This document shows positions 1 through 6,697 of a stretch of 9,557 nucleotides of DNA, one piece after another (position 1 is the first letter of the stretch; each line of letters opens with the position of its first letter). The position numbers were made by a program, and so were the translations under genes. The stretch covers positions 1 to 9,557 of the forward strand of contig SYDM01000090.1 of NCBI GenBank assembly GCA_005801485.1. The letters are read 5' to 3'. The stretch comes from Rickettsiales bacterium (GTDB lineage: Bacteria > Pseudomonadota > Alphaproteobacteria > Pelagibacterales > Pelagibacteraceae). The notes under the pieces are model-generated. The model was not told the DNA's origin, searched no databases, and worked only from the letters and a program-made list of their open reading frames with translations.

Positions 1-687
1 ATAACATCACGACACAGAGGTGGTGGTCACAAACATAAATATAGAATAATTGATTTTTTAAGATCTAAACGCAATATCAAAGGCGTTGTGGAAAGAATAG
101 AATATGATCCAAATAGAACAGGATATATTGCTTTAATTAAATATGAAGATAATGATATGAAATACATTATCTGCCCACAAAAATTAAAAGTTGGAGACAC
201 TGTTGAAGCTGGAAAAAGTGTTGAAATTAAAATTGGAAACTGTTTAGAATTAAAAGACATTCCTCAAGGTACAGAAATTCATAATATTGAATTAGTACCA
301 GGTACAGGTGGAAAATTAGCTAGATCAGCTGGATCCTCAGCTACTTTATCAGGTTTAGATGCTGAACATGCGATTATCCGATTGGGTTCAGGTGAAACAA
401 GAAAAGTTTCTTTTAATTGTATGGCTACAATTGGTGCTGTATCAAACCCAGATCAAAAAAATATTAAATATGGAAAAGCTGGAAGATGGAGATGGAAAGG
501 GCAAAGACCTCAATCACGAGGGGTTGCTATGAACCCAGTAGACCATCCTCTTGGTGGTGGAGAAGGTAAAACGTCTGGAGGCAGACATCCGGTATCTCCT
601 TGGGGTCAATCAGCAAAAGGATTAAAAACTAGAAAGCCTCAGCGAAGTGATAAATTAATAGTTTCAAGAAGAAAGAAAAGAAAATAA
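1..687 (+). CDS. rplB: 50S ribosomal protein L2 (5'-truncated by window edge)
   Basis: L2 is a primary 23S rRNA-binding protein of the 50S subunit, needed for subunit association and for peptidyl-transferase centre assembly. The reading frame is open from base 1 and gives 228 residues. The first visible residues ([19 protein letters not shown]) align to about residue 49 of E. coli L2, so roughly 48 N-terminal residues lie upstream of the window. Visible landmarks are [22 protein letters not shown] and the C-terminal [13 protein letters not shown] block. The His in VDH (bases 544-546) matches the E. coli His linked to peptidyl transfer. The protein ends in a very basic tail (SRRKKRK), as expected for rRNA binding. 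A GTG at base 88 could be mistaken for a start, but conserved L2 sequence precedes it. The rpsS start follows after 2 nt. Identity is certain; the true start is outside the window. Confidence 0.98.
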   Translation: MTSRHRGGGHKHKYRIIDFLRSKRNIKGVVERIEYDPNRTGYIALIKYEDNDMKYIICPQKLKVGDTVEAGKSVEIKIGNCLELKDIPQGTEIHNIELVPGTGGKLARSAGSSATLSGLDAEHAIIRLGSGETRKVSFNCMATIGAVSNPDQKNIKYGKAGRWRWKGQRPQSRGVAMNPVDHPLGGGEGKTSGGRHPVSPWGQSAKGLKTRKPQRSDKLIVSRRKKRK

Positions 688-689
688 CT

Positions 690-1016
690 ATGGCTAGATC
701 TGTTTGGAAAGGACCCTTTGTGCACCCAAGTCTTTTAAAAAAAATTGATAAAATCAAATCAGGTGAACCAAAAAAACCAATTAAAACTTGGTCTAGAAAT
801 TCAACAATAATTCCCGATTTCGTTGGTCATAGTTTTTTAATCCACAATGGAAAATCATTTATAAACATAACCATCTCAGAAGAAATGGTTGGACATAAGC
901 TTGGTGAATTTGCAGCAACAAGAACTTTCAGAGGACATACACCAGCTGATAAGAAAGTTGCAGCAACAGTTACTAATGACAGTGATAAGAAGGTAGGTGC
1001 AAGTGGAAAAAAATAA
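690..1016 (+). CDS. rpsS: 30S ribosomal protein S19
   Basis: S19 binds 16S rRNA with S13 in the 30S head, near the A-site tRNA and the B1 bridges. The start [11 protein letters not shown] and the later blocks [32 protein letters not shown] are diagnostic of S19. The protein is 108 aa, against about 92 in E. coli. The excess is a tail after [11 protein letters not shown] (about residues 92-108: Ala/Thr/Val, then Lys-rich). The last 14-20 nt overlap the 5' end of rplV, and the tail codons also contain the likely Shine-Dalgarno of rplV. The gene lies between rplB and rplV as in the standard S10 operon. Confidence 0.97.
   Translation: MARSVWKGPFVHPSLLKKIDKIKSGEPKKPIKTWSRNSTIIPDFVGHSFLIHNGKSFINITISEEMVGHKLGEFAATRTFRGHTPADKKVAATVTNDSDKKVGASGKK
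988..993 (+). promoter_or_regulatory. Candidate Shine-Dalgarno deciding the rplV start
   Basis: AGAAGG lies inside the 3' end of rpsS. It is 9 nt upstream of the GTG at 1003 but only 3 nt upstream of the GTG at 997. Normal spacing therefore favours 1003 as the rplV initiation codon. A second AGGT at 991-994 and an AGGTG at 995-999 make the assignment less clean. Confidence 0.45.
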
Positions 1017-1365
1017 TTTAACAGTAACAGCTGTAAATAAAAATGTAAGATCTAGCACACGTAAAATTGCTTTAATTTTAGACTTTATAAGAGGTAAAAA
1101 AGCTAACGTAGCTATCAGAGATTTAGAATTTACAAGAAAAAGAATAGCACACGATGTTAAAAAAACAGTTCAATCCGCTGTCGCTAATGCTGAAAACAAT
1201 TATCAATATGACATTGACAATCTTTATATTAAAGAAGCATATGTTGGAAAATCAATTGTAATGAAAAGATTTATGGCAAGAGCTAAAGGAAGAGCAAGTC
1301 CAATCAAAAAACCATTTAGTAGAATTACAATTATATTAGGTGAAAAAAAAGAGGTTAAAAAATAA
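997..1365 (+). CDS. rplV: 50S ribosomal protein L22
   Basis: L22 contacts all 23S rRNA domains and its long beta-hairpin lines the peptide exit tunnel. The ORF gives 122 aa from GTG 997 or 120 aa from GTG 1003. E. coli L22 is 110 aa. Family landmarks are the N-terminal [18 protein letters not shown], the central SAVANAENN, and the hairpin with [15 protein letters not shown] before the final beta strand [10 protein letters not shown]. An in-frame TAG at 994-996 sits directly before GTG 997, and no in-frame ATG lies near, so a GTG start is forced. The Shine-Dalgarno-like AGAAGG (988-993) better fits 1003. Either start overlaps rpsS, suggesting translational coupling. Identity is secure; the exact start is not. 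Confidence 0.95.
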   Translation: MQVEKNNLTVTAVNKNVRSSTRKIALILDFIRGKKANVAIRDLEFTRKRIAHDVKKTVQSAVANAENNYQYDIDNLYIKEAYVGKSIVMKRFMARAKGRASPIKKPFSRITIILGEKKEVKK

Positions 1366-1367
1366 AT

Positions 1368-2063
1368 ATGGGACAAAAAATTAATCCAATCGCTTTTAGA
1401 CTTGGAGTTAACCGTGGTTGGGACTCTATTTGGTTTGCTAAAAAAAAAGAATTTGGCAAATATTTAATTGAAGATTTTAAAATTAGAAAGTATATCCAAA
1501 AAAACATTTTAAATTCCGGAGTGTCAGATATTATTATAGAAAGATCTGGAAAAAAATTGATTGTTTCAATCCACACCTCAAGACCTGGTTTTGTAATTGG
1601 TAAAAAAGGAGCTGATATTGAAAAGATTAAATTAAACGTTCTTAAAATTTCAAAAGATTCTGAAATTACAATCAATATTAAGGAAATAAAAAAACCTGAG
1701 CTTGATGCGTACTTAGTTGCAGAAAATATAGCAGCCCAATTAGTAAAAAGAATTGCCTACAGACGAGCAATGAAAAGAGCAATGCAATCGGCTATTAGAT
1801 TAGGTGCTCTGGGAATAAAAGTTATGGTTAGTGGAAGATTAGCTGGAAATGAAATAGCCAGAACAGAATGGGAAAGAGACGGAAGTATACCTTCGCATAC
1901 TTTACGAGCTAATATTAACTACGGTACCGCTGAAGCTTTAACTACATATGGAATTATTGGAATTAAGGTTTGGATTTATAAAGGTCAATTATTTGAAAAA
2001 GATGTTGATCAGGAAAAAAAAGAAAGAGTAAAAAATAGAAATGCTACAGCCAGTCAGAACTAA
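1368..2063 (+). CDS. rpsC: 30S ribosomal protein S3
   Basis: S3 sits in the 30S head at the mRNA entry tunnel. The protein is 231 aa (E. coli 233). It opens with [13 protein letters not shown], typical of S3. It carries an N-terminal KH domain with the GKKG loop at residues 78-81 ([15 protein letters not shown]). The C-terminal domain has [17 protein letters not shown] and the block [13 protein letters not shown]. Basic residues R132, R133 and K136 match the E. coli residues implicated in mRNA helicase activity (known from the E. coli protein; inferred here). GAGGTT at 1351-1356, 11 nt before the ATG, can serve as ribosome-binding site. The last 23 nt overlap rplP, the longest overlap in the window. 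Confidence 0.98.
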   Translation: MGQKINPIAFRLGVNRGWDSIWFAKKKEFGKYLIEDFKIRKYIQKNILNSGVSDIIIERSGKKLIVSIHTSRPGFVIGKKGADIEKIKLNVLKISKDSEITINIKEIKKPELDAYLVAENIAAQLVKRIAYRRAMKRAMQSAIRLGALGIKVMVSGRLAGNEIARTEWERDGSIPSHTLRANINYGTAEALTTYGIIGIKVWIYKGQLFEKDVDQEKKERVKNRNATASQN

Positions 2064-2445
2064 ATATAGAAAAGCCTTTAAAGGCAGAATACACGGAAAT
2101 TCATCAAGAGCGATAGTTCTAAATTACGGTTCTTATGGCCTTAAAGCTCTTGAGCCAAATAGAGTTATTGGAAAACAAATAGAGGCAGCAAGAGTTGCTT
2201 TAACAAGATATATGAAAAGAACAGGAAGAGTTTGGACAAGAATATTTCCAAACATCCCGGTGTCCAAGAAACCAACCGAAGTTCGAATGGGTAAAGGCAA
2301 AGGAAACCCAGAATATTATGCATGTAGAGTAAAACCAGGAAGAATTTTATTTGAAGTCGATGGAGTAACAGAAGAAGTTGCTAGAGTTGCTCTTTATAAA
2401 GCATCTGCAAAACTTCCAATTAAAACTAAATTTATTAAGAGATAA
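2041..2445 (+). CDS. rplP: 50S ribosomal protein L16
   Basis: L16 binds 23S rRNA and helps position A-site tRNA near the peptidyl-transferase centre. The protein is 134 aa, close to the family length (136 in E. coli). The start [16 protein letters not shown] is diagnostic. The conserved loop [20 protein letters not shown] lies at residues 81-100. R82 corresponds to E. coli Arg81, which is hydroxylated by the RoxA/YcfD oxygenase in that species; whether it is modified here is unknown. The start codon lies inside the end of rpsC (23-nt overlap), so translation is probably coupled. rpmC starts 1 nt after the stop. Confidence 0.98.
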   Translation: MLQPVRTKYRKAFKGRIHGNSSRAIVLNYGSYGLKALEPNRVIGKQIEAARVALTRYMKRTGRVWTRIFPNIPVSKKPTEVRMGKGKGNPEYYACRVKPGRILFEVDGVTEEVARVALYKASAKLPIKTKFIKR

Positions 2446-2446
2446 A

Positions 2447-2644
2447 ATGGCAAAAAATAAAAAAGAAAATAAAAAATTAACAGAGGATCAAGCTATTAAA
2501 CAAATCCAAACTTTTAAAAAAGATTTATTTAATATCAGATTTAAGAAAATTAATGGTCAGACTGAAAATCCAGCTCAATATAATGAAATTAAAAAAAGTA
2601 TTGCAAGATTATATACAACAATTAATAACAAGGTTTCTAAATGA
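2447..2644 (+). CDS. rpmC: 50S ribosomal protein L29
   Basis: L29 is a small helical-hairpin protein on the 50S solvent face near the exit tunnel, next to L23 and the trigger-factor/SRP docking area. From ATG 2447 it has 65 aa, matching the family (63 in E. coli). I prefer this start to an upstream in-frame start at 2378, which would lie inside rplP and add residues unlike L29. TAAGAG at 2436-2441 is a weak ribosome-binding site. Recognisable blocks are LFNIRFKK and the second-helix pattern [14 protein letters not shown]. The Lys-rich N-terminus ([10 protein letters not shown]) is a short extension. Its TGA stop overlaps the rpsQ ATG as ATGA. Confidence 0.95.
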   Translation: MAKNKKENKKLTEDQAIKQIQTFKKDLFNIRFKKINGQTENPAQYNEIKKSIARLYTTINNKVSK

Positions 2645-2868
2645 CTAAAAGAGTCTTAAAAGGTAAAGTTGTAAGTTCAAAAAGCAACAAAACAGTTGTT
2701 GTAGAAGTTATTAGAAAATTTCAACATCCTTTTTATGGAAAAGTTATATCTAAAACAAAAAAATATCATGCTCACGATGAAAATAATAAATTTAAAGAGG
2801 GAGATGTTGTTGAAATTATCGAATGCGCTCCTATTTCAAAAAAGAAAACCTGGGAGGTTATAATATAA
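2641..2868 (+). CDS. rpsQ: 30S ribosomal protein S17
   Basis: S17 is a primary 16S rRNA-binding OB-fold protein that helps nucleate the 30S body. The protein is 75 aa, somewhat shorter than the 84 aa of E. coli. Motifs are the strand pattern [18 protein letters not shown], the loop [21 protein letters not shown], and [23 protein letters not shown] at 2630-2634, 6 nt upstream, is an adequate Shine-Dalgarno. The gene begins in an ATGA overlap with rpmC and ends in a TAATG overlap with rplN, so it is tightly coupled on both sides. Confidence 0.96.
   Translation: MTKRVLKGKVVSSKSNKTVVVEVIRKFQHPFYGKVISKTKKYHAHDENNKFKEGDVVEIIECAPISKKKTWEVII
2853..2858 (+). promoter_or_regulatory. Strong Shine-Dalgarno fixing the rplN start
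   Basis: GGAGGT is the closest match to the consensus ribosome-binding site that I found in this window. It lies 9 nt before ATG 2868 and 15 nt before the alternative ATG 2874. It therefore selects 2868 and excludes the longer in-frame start at 2823 inside rpsQ. Confidence 0.75.
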
Positions 2869-3236
2869 TGATAATGGTTCAAACGGAATTACAAGTAGCT
2901 GATAATACAGGCGCAAAAAGAGTTGAATGCATTAAAGTTCTTGGCGGATCCAAAAGAAGATATGCTGGTGTTGGAGATGTAATAGTAATTAGCGTTAAAG
3001 ATGCCATTCCAAAAGGTAAAGTTAAAAAAGGCTCAGTGCACAGAGCTGTAGTTGTTAGAACTAAAAAAGAAATTTTTAGAGACGACGGATCAAAAATTCA
3101 ATTTGATAGCAATGCTGTTGTGTTAACCGATGAAAAAGGTGAACCCATTGGAACTAGAATATTTGGGCCTGTTACAAGAGAATTGAGAGCTGCAGGACAT
3201 ACAAAAATTATTTCATTAGCTCCAGAGGTTTTATAA
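2868..3236 (+). CDS. rplN: 50S ribosomal protein L14
   Basis: L14 is a beta-barrel 23S rRNA-binding protein at the subunit interface (bridges B5/B8) and the docking site of the silencing factor RsfS in other bacteria. From ATG 2868 it has 122 aa (E. coli 123). The sequence is highly conserved: [47 protein letters not shown] and the C-terminal [12 protein letters not shown] with [10 protein letters not shown]. The start is set by GGAGGT at 2853-2858 and by agreement with the L14 N-terminus (MI-QT-L-VADN). The ATG shares one base with the rpsQ stop. rplX begins 2 nt after the TAA. Confidence 0.98.
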   Translation: MIMVQTELQVADNTGAKRVECIKVLGGSKRRYAGVGDVIVISVKDAIPKGKVKKGSVHRAVVVRTKKEIFRDDGSKIQFDSNAVVLTDEKGEPIGTRIFGPVTRELRAAGHTKIISLAPEVL

Positions 3237-3238
3237 TC

Positions 3239-3484
3239 ATGATAATTAAAAAAGGAAATCAAGTTAAGATTATTACCGGTCAAGACAAGGGAAAAACCGG
3301 TGAAGTTATTGAAATTAATAGAAAATTAAATAAGTTAAAAGTTAAAGGTATTAATTTAGTAAAAAAACATCAGAAACCAACAAAAGAAAATAAAGGTGGA
3401 ATAATTTCAAAAGAGAGTTTTATTCATTATTCGAATGTAAAAAATTTAGAAGCTAAAAAAAAAAGTGAAAAAATGTTCAAATGA
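3239..3484 (+). CDS. rplX: 50S ribosomal protein L24, short form
   Basis: L24 is an early-assembly protein that binds the 5' domain of 23S rRNA near the exit tunnel. The N-terminal half is a clear KOW domain ([20 protein letters not shown], residues 3-22) followed by the family block [11 protein letters not shown]. The later segment [15 protein letters not shown] also matches L24. The protein is only 81 aa, against 104 in E. coli, and stops after a Lys-rich end (KKKSEKMFK). The usual last segment, corresponding to about 20-25 E. coli residues (the FRFEDGKKVRFFKS area), is missing. The stop lies in an ATGA overlap with rplE, so it looks like a natural end and not a frameshift. AGAGGT at 3224-3229 is a good ribosome-binding site. 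Confidence 0.95.
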   Translation: MIIKKGNQVKIITGQDKGKTGEVIEINRKLNKLKVKGINLVKKHQKPTKENKGGIISKESFIHYSNVKNLEAKKKSEKMFK

Positions 3485-4035
3485 TACCTAGATTAAAAAA
3501 CATATATGAAAAAGAGATTTTACCAAAGTTAATGATAAAATTGAATTATAAGAATAAACATCAAGCCCCAAGATTTACCAAAATTGTTCTTAATATGGGT
3601 TTAGGCGAAGATGCCTCAGATGCAAAAAAAGTTAAAGCTTTTCAAGATGATGTAACATTGTTAGCTGGTCAAAAAGCAGTTGTGACAAAATATAAAAAAT
3701 CTATATCAAATTTCAAAACTAGAAAAGGTTTTGCAGCTGGTATAAAAGTTAATTTAAGATCAACAAGAATGTATGAGTTTATTGATAGATTAGTTAATAT
3801 TGCCTTACCAAGAATTAAAGATTTTAGAGGACTAAGCTTAAATGGAGTAGATAAGTTTGGAAATTATAGCTTTGGAATTAAAGAACATATAATTTTTCCA
3901 GAAGTTAATTTTGATAAAGTAGATAAAATAAGAGGTATGGATATTACACTAGTTACTACAAGCAAATCTAAAGAAGCAACAATTGCACTTTTAAAAGAAT
4001 TTAATTTTCCATTAACTCATTCAACTAAAAACTAA
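3481..4035 (+). CDS. rplE: 50S ribosomal protein L5
   Basis: L5 binds 5S rRNA in the central protuberance and contacts P-site tRNA and the S13 bridge. The protein is 184 aa (E. coli 179). Conserved segments are [11 protein letters not shown] near the N-terminus, [15 protein letters not shown] (about residues 30-44), [44 protein letters not shown] and the C-terminal [12 protein letters not shown]. The start codon overlaps the rplX stop (ATGA), and no separate Shine-Dalgarno is apparent just upstream, so translational coupling is likely. rpsN follows after 3 nt. Confidence 0.98.
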   Translation: MIPRLKNIYEKEILPKLMIKLNYKNKHQAPRFTKIVLNMGLGEDASDAKKVKAFQDDVTLLAGQKAVVTKYKKSISNFKTRKGFAAGIKVNLRSTRMYEFIDRLVNIALPRIKDFRGLSLNGVDKFGNYSFGIKEHIIFPEVNFDKVDKIRGMDITLVTTSKSKEATIALLKEFNFPLTHSTKN

Positions 4036-4038
4036 TAT

Positions 4039-4344
4039 ATGGCAAAAACAAGCTCAATACAAAGGAACCTAAAAAGAATAAAGCTAGTGCAAAAGTTTTC
4101 AAAAAAAAGAATGGCTTTAAAAAAAATAATTAAAAACAAAAAATTACCTTTGTCCGAAAGATTTACAGCTCAACTTAAATTAAATAAGTTACCAAAAAAT
4201 TCAGCAAAAATAAGAGTAGTAAATAGATGTGAGATAACAGGTAGATCACATGGTGTTTATAGAAAATTAAAAATATCTAGGATAGCACTTAGAGAGATGG
4301 CGTCATCTGGCAAGATTCCAGGTATGACAAAATCTAGCTGGTAA
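4039..4344 (+). CDS. rpsN: 30S ribosomal protein S14, zinc-free long form
   Basis: S14 binds 16S rRNA in the 30S head with S3, S10 and S19. The protein is 101 aa, the length of the proteobacterial long type. It lacks the paired CxxC motifs of the short zinc type; the only Cys is in NRCEITGRSHG. The C-terminal half is diagnostic: CEITGRSHGVYRKLKISRI, then REMASSGKIPGMTKSSW. The N-terminal region is Lys/Arg-rich (KRIKLVQKFSKKRMALKK). It lies 3 nt after rplE, and no clear ribosome-binding site is visible. Its stop codon forms part of the rpsH Shine-Dalgarno. Confidence 0.98.
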   Translation: MAKTSSIQRNLKRIKLVQKFSKKRMALKKIIKNKKLPLSERFTAQLKLNKLPKNSAKIRVVNRCEITGRSHGVYRKLKISRIALREMASSGKIPGMTKSSW

Positions 4345-4347
4345 GGA
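4342..4347 (+). promoter_or_regulatory. Shine-Dalgarno of rpsH overlapping the rpsN stop
   Basis: TAAGGA begins with the TAA stop of rpsN and ends 6 nt before the rpsH ATG at 4354. The spacing favours ATG 4354 over the in-frame ATG at 4363 (MDPIGDML). Confidence 0.6.
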
Positions 4348-4353
4348 TAAAAT

Positions 4354-4752
4354 ATGACTTTTATGGATCCAATAGGAGATATGTTAACAAGAATTAGAAA
4401 TGGTCAACAAAGATTACTCGCAAAAGTTGAAATGCCATCATCTACTTTGCGGCTTAAAATTTTGGAAGTTTTAAAAACCGAAGGTTTTATAACTAGCTAT
4501 TATATCGAAAAAAAAGAAAATAATAAAATTTCATTAATTGTTGATCTAAAATACTACGAAGGCAATCCAGTAATAAAAGATATAAAAAGAATTTCAAAAC
4601 CGGGTAGAAGAGTTTATTCAAGAGCAGCAAGCATACCTAGAATTCAAAATGGCTTAGGTTTGGCGATTATATCAACTACCAAAGGAGTTATGTCTGATAT
4701 TGACGCTAGAAAAAACAATATTGGTGGCGAAGTAATTTGCAAAGTATTTTAA
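4354..4752 (+). CDS. rpsH: 30S ribosomal protein S8
   Basis: S8 is a primary 16S rRNA-binding protein of the central domain. In E. coli it also represses the spc operon by binding mRNA near rplE. The protein is 132 aa (E. coli 130). It starts MTFMDPIGDMLTRIRNGQ, the S8 signature region. It continues with VLKTEGFI, KRISKPGRRVYS and the C-terminal block IISTTKGVMSDIDARKNNIGGEVIC, which holds the rRNA-contacting residues. The ATG at 4354 is preferred because of the upstream TAAGGA and the usual three-residue lead before DPI. The stop overlaps the rplF start by one base (TAATG). Confidence 0.98.
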   Translation: MTFMDPIGDMLTRIRNGQQRLLAKVEMPSSTLRLKILEVLKTEGFITSYYIEKKENNKISLIVDLKYYEGNPVIKDIKRISKPGRRVYSRAASIPRIQNGLGLAIISTTKGVMSDIDARKNNIGGEVICKVF

Positions 4753-5297
4753 TGTCTAAAATTGGAAAAAAAAAAATTATAATACCTAAAGATTCTTCAG
4801 TGAATTCTACAAATGGTAATATTACCATTGTAGGACCAAAAGGCTCTAAAACGTTATCTATAAACGATAAGATATTTTCAACTTCAATGAACGAAAAAAA
4901 TGAATTTAATATTAAACCATTAATTAAAGATATAGATAAAAAAACCTCAGTAATGTGGGGGACATATAGAAGTTTAATTAATAATGCGATTCATGGAGTT
5001 TCAAAAGGCCACCAAAAGATTTTAGATATAACTGGCGTAGGCTTTAAAGCAAATCTAAAAGGTGACGTGCTAAATCTTCAACTTGGTTTTAGCCATGATA
5101 TAAATTTTAATATTCCAAAAGAAGTTAAAATCACCGTAGAAAAGATGACTACCATTACTATTACCGGAGTAGATAAAGCATTAGTTTCTAAAGTTGCTTC
5201 GGATATTAAAGCTCTTAAACCAGTTGAGCCTTATAAAGGTAAAGGTATTAGAGAAAGAGGTCAATTCGTTTTTAGAAAAGAGGGCAAAAAGAAATAG
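4752..5297 (+). CDS. rplF: 50S ribosomal protein L6
   Basis: L6 binds helix 97 of 23S rRNA near the sarcin-ricin loop, at the factor-binding site. From ATG 4752 it has 181 aa (E. coli 177). I reject an in-frame upstream start at 4737 because it lies within rpsH and the L6 family begins MSKIGKK. The two related alpha/beta domains are visible: the first has IVGPKG and [19 protein letters not shown], the second has [20 protein letters not shown]. The C-terminal signature is [14 protein letters not shown], followed by a basic end. An 11-A run (4766-4776) lies just after the start. It encodes conserved Lys residues and the frame is intact. Confidence 0.98.
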   Translation: MSKIGKKKIIIPKDSSVNSTNGNITIVGPKGSKTLSINDKIFSTSMNEKNEFNIKPLIKDIDKKTSVMWGTYRSLINNAIHGVSKGHQKILDITGVGFKANLKGDVLNLQLGFSHDINFNIPKEVKITVEKMTTITITGVDKALVSKVASDIKALKPVEPYKGKGIRERGQFVFRKEGKKK

Positions 5298-5298
5298 T

Positions 5299-5649
5299 AT
5301 GAAAAAATTGAATAATATTAAAAAAAGAGAACTTAGAAATAGAAAAAAATTAAAATCTGTATCTAACAGATACCGTGTTTCAATTTTTAGATCTTTGAAA
5401 AATCTTTCAGCACAAATTATTGATGATAAAGCAAAAAAAACTCTTGTTTCAGCCTCATCAATAGAAAAAGAAATTAAATCTCAAAAAAAAAAGAAAAGCG
5501 AAATTTCAATATTATTGGGAGAAACTTTAGCAAAAAGAGCTGTAGAAAAAAAAATTACAAAAGTTTGTTTTGATAGAGGAGCTTATAAATATCACGGTCG
5601 TATAAAATTGTTTGCTGACTCACTAAGAAAGAACGGATTAGAGTTTTAA
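5299..5649 (+). CDS. rplR: 50S ribosomal protein L18
   Basis: L18 binds 5S rRNA and attaches it to the central protuberance with L5. From ATG 5299 it has 116 aa (E. coli 117). An in-frame start at 5194 would run back into rplF and is rejected. The N-terminus is strongly basic ([17 protein letters not shown]), as expected for the flexible rRNA-binding tail. The core has [21 protein letters not shown], the helix [16 protein letters not shown], and the terminal signature [19 protein letters not shown] ending GLEF. A 10-A run occurs at 5483-5492. A GAGGG-like element (5278-5284) lies 14 nt upstream, rather far. rpsE starts at the next base after the stop. Confidence 0.97.
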   Translation: MKKLNNIKKRELRNRKKLKSVSNRYRVSIFRSLKNLSAQIIDDKAKKTLVSASSIEKEIKSQKKKKSEISILLGETLAKRAVEKKITKVCFDRGAYKYHGRIKLFADSLRKNGLEF

Positions 5650-6171
5650 ATGGCTGAATGGCAAAAAAAAGAGAGCGAATTTAAAGAAAGACTTGTAGCC
5701 ATAAACAGAATTACCAAAGTTGTTAAAGGCGGAAGAAGATTTGGTTTTGCAGCTTTAGTGGTTATAGGCAATAGGAAAGGAACTATCGGAATTGGATCTG
5801 GTAAATCGAAACAAGTTCCGGACGCAATTAAAAAAGCAACTGATGATGCTTCTAAAAATTTAATAAAAATTTCTCTTAAAGACGGAAGAACTTTACATCA
5901 TGATGTTAAAGGTAGAAACGGATCTGGAAAAGTTATTTTAAGATCTGCTCCAGAAGGAACCGGTATTATTGCAGGGGGGCCTATCAGAGCCGTTTGTGAC
6001 GTACTTGGTATACAAGATATTGTTGCTAAATCAGTTGGTTCGGCAAATCCACATAACGTAGTAAAAGCTTCTATGGACGCTTTATTATCTCAATCTTCAC
6101 CTAAGCTTTTATCGGCAATGAGAGGAAAAAAAATATCTGAAATAGTTTCTAAGAGAGAAAATTCAAAATGA
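5650..6171 (+). CDS. rpsE: 30S ribosomal protein S5
   Basis: S5 lies at the mRNA entry site with S3 and S4 and influences decoding accuracy; loop changes cause spectinomycin resistance in E. coli. The protein is 173 aa (E. coli 167). The N-terminal dsRBD-like domain contains [28 protein letters not shown]; the KVVKGGRR loop is the spectinomycin-linked region and looks unmodified. The C-terminal domain has [22 protein letters not shown] and [21 protein letters not shown] 5650 directly abuts the rplR stop. The TGA stop overlaps the ATG of rplO. In most relatives rpmD (L30) would come next, but here it is absent. Confidence 0.98.
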   Translation: MAEWQKKESEFKERLVAINRITKVVKGGRRFGFAALVVIGNRKGTIGIGSGKSKQVPDAIKKATDDASKNLIKISLKDGRTLHHDVKGRNGSGKVILRSAPEGTGIIAGGPIRAVCDVLGIQDIVAKSVGSANPHNVVKASMDALLSQSSPKLLSAMRGKKISEIVSKRENSK

Positions 6172-6689
6172 AATTAAATAATTTATTAAAAACAAATACT
6201 AAAAAAATCAGAAGAGGTCGAGGTATTGGTTCGGGCAAAGGTAAAACCGGTGGTAGAGGTATAAAAGGGCAAAAAGCAAGACGTGGTGTTGCCATTAATG
6301 CTTTTGAAGGCGGCCAAACGCCTCTGTACAGAAGATTACCAAAGAGAGGCTTTAAATCTTTTGCTCCCGATGTCACTGCAATAATTAATTTGTCACAATT
6401 GCAAGAATTTCACGATAAAAAAAGAATTGACCTTAATACTCCAATCAATTTAAAATTTTTACAAGATAAAAAAATTTTAAATAGGAGTTATATTAAATTA
6501 AAGATATTAGGTGATGGTGATTTAAAAAATAAAGTTAATATAACTACAAATTATGTCTCTAAACAAGCTCAAGCTAAAATTGAAAAAGCTGGAGGCACAT
6601 TAAATATCCTTAAAAGTTTTGTTCCTAAACAAAATATTAAAAGTATAGCAAAAAAACTTACTGAATCCCCTAATACTCCTAAAAAATAG
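6168..6689 (+). CDS. rplO: 50S ribosomal protein L15, with C-terminal extension
   Basis: L15 is a late-assembly 50S protein with a long, Gly/Arg-rich N-terminal arm that penetrates 23S rRNA. The arm is visible at residues 12-37 ([20 protein letters not shown]...), followed by the family block [17 protein letters not shown] (residues 46-62). The globular part ends near AGGTLNIL (141-148). The protein continues to 173 aa, against about 144 in E. coli. The extra 25 residues are Lys-rich and end TESPNTPKK. The gene starts in an ATGA overlap with rpsE, taking the place rpmD normally occupies. secY follows after 8 nt. Confidence 0.97.
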   Translation: MKLNNLLKTNTKKIRRGRGIGSGKGKTGGRGIKGQKARRGVAINAFEGGQTPLYRRLPKRGFKSFAPDVTAIINLSQLQEFHDKKRIDLNTPINLKFLQDKKILNRSYIKLKILGDGDLKNKVNITTNYVSKQAQAKIEKAGGTLNILKSFVPKQNIKSIAKKLTESPNTPKK

Positions 6690-6697
6690 AAATCATA

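Noticed and set aside
27..260. Minus-strand open frame across rplB
   Set aside because: It is antisense to conserved L2 codons, and its product resembles no known protein. It is a shadow of the rplB frame.
544..558. L2 has HPLGGG where E. coli has HPHGGG
   Set aside because: The functional His in VDH is retained, and I cannot show from one sequence that the Leu is unusual for this lineage.
876..1058. Minus-strand open frame across the rpsS/rplV junction
   Set aside because: It is opposite two confirmed ribosomal genes, with Cys/Ser-rich translation typical of antisense frames.
1355..1675. Minus-strand open frame across rpsC
   Set aside because: It lies entirely antisense to the conserved KH region of S3, with no independent support.
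3098..3283. Minus-strand open frame across rplN/rplX
   Set aside because: It is antisense to the conserved L14 C-terminus and has no recognisable motif.
4039..4344. S14 without zinc-binding CxxC motifs
   Set aside because: This is the ordinary long zinc-free S14 of Proteobacteria, not a loss particular to this organism.
5974..5979. G6 run in rpsE, odd in an AT-rich sequence
   Set aside because: It encodes part of the conserved S5 segment AGGP in an intact frame, so protein constraint explains it.
6149..6376. Minus-strand open frame across the rplO 5' end (Pro/Leu-rich product)
   Set aside because: The Pro/Leu richness is the antisense image of the Gly/Arg/Lys-rich L15 arm. I also considered it as a displaced rpmD, but it shows no L30 features.
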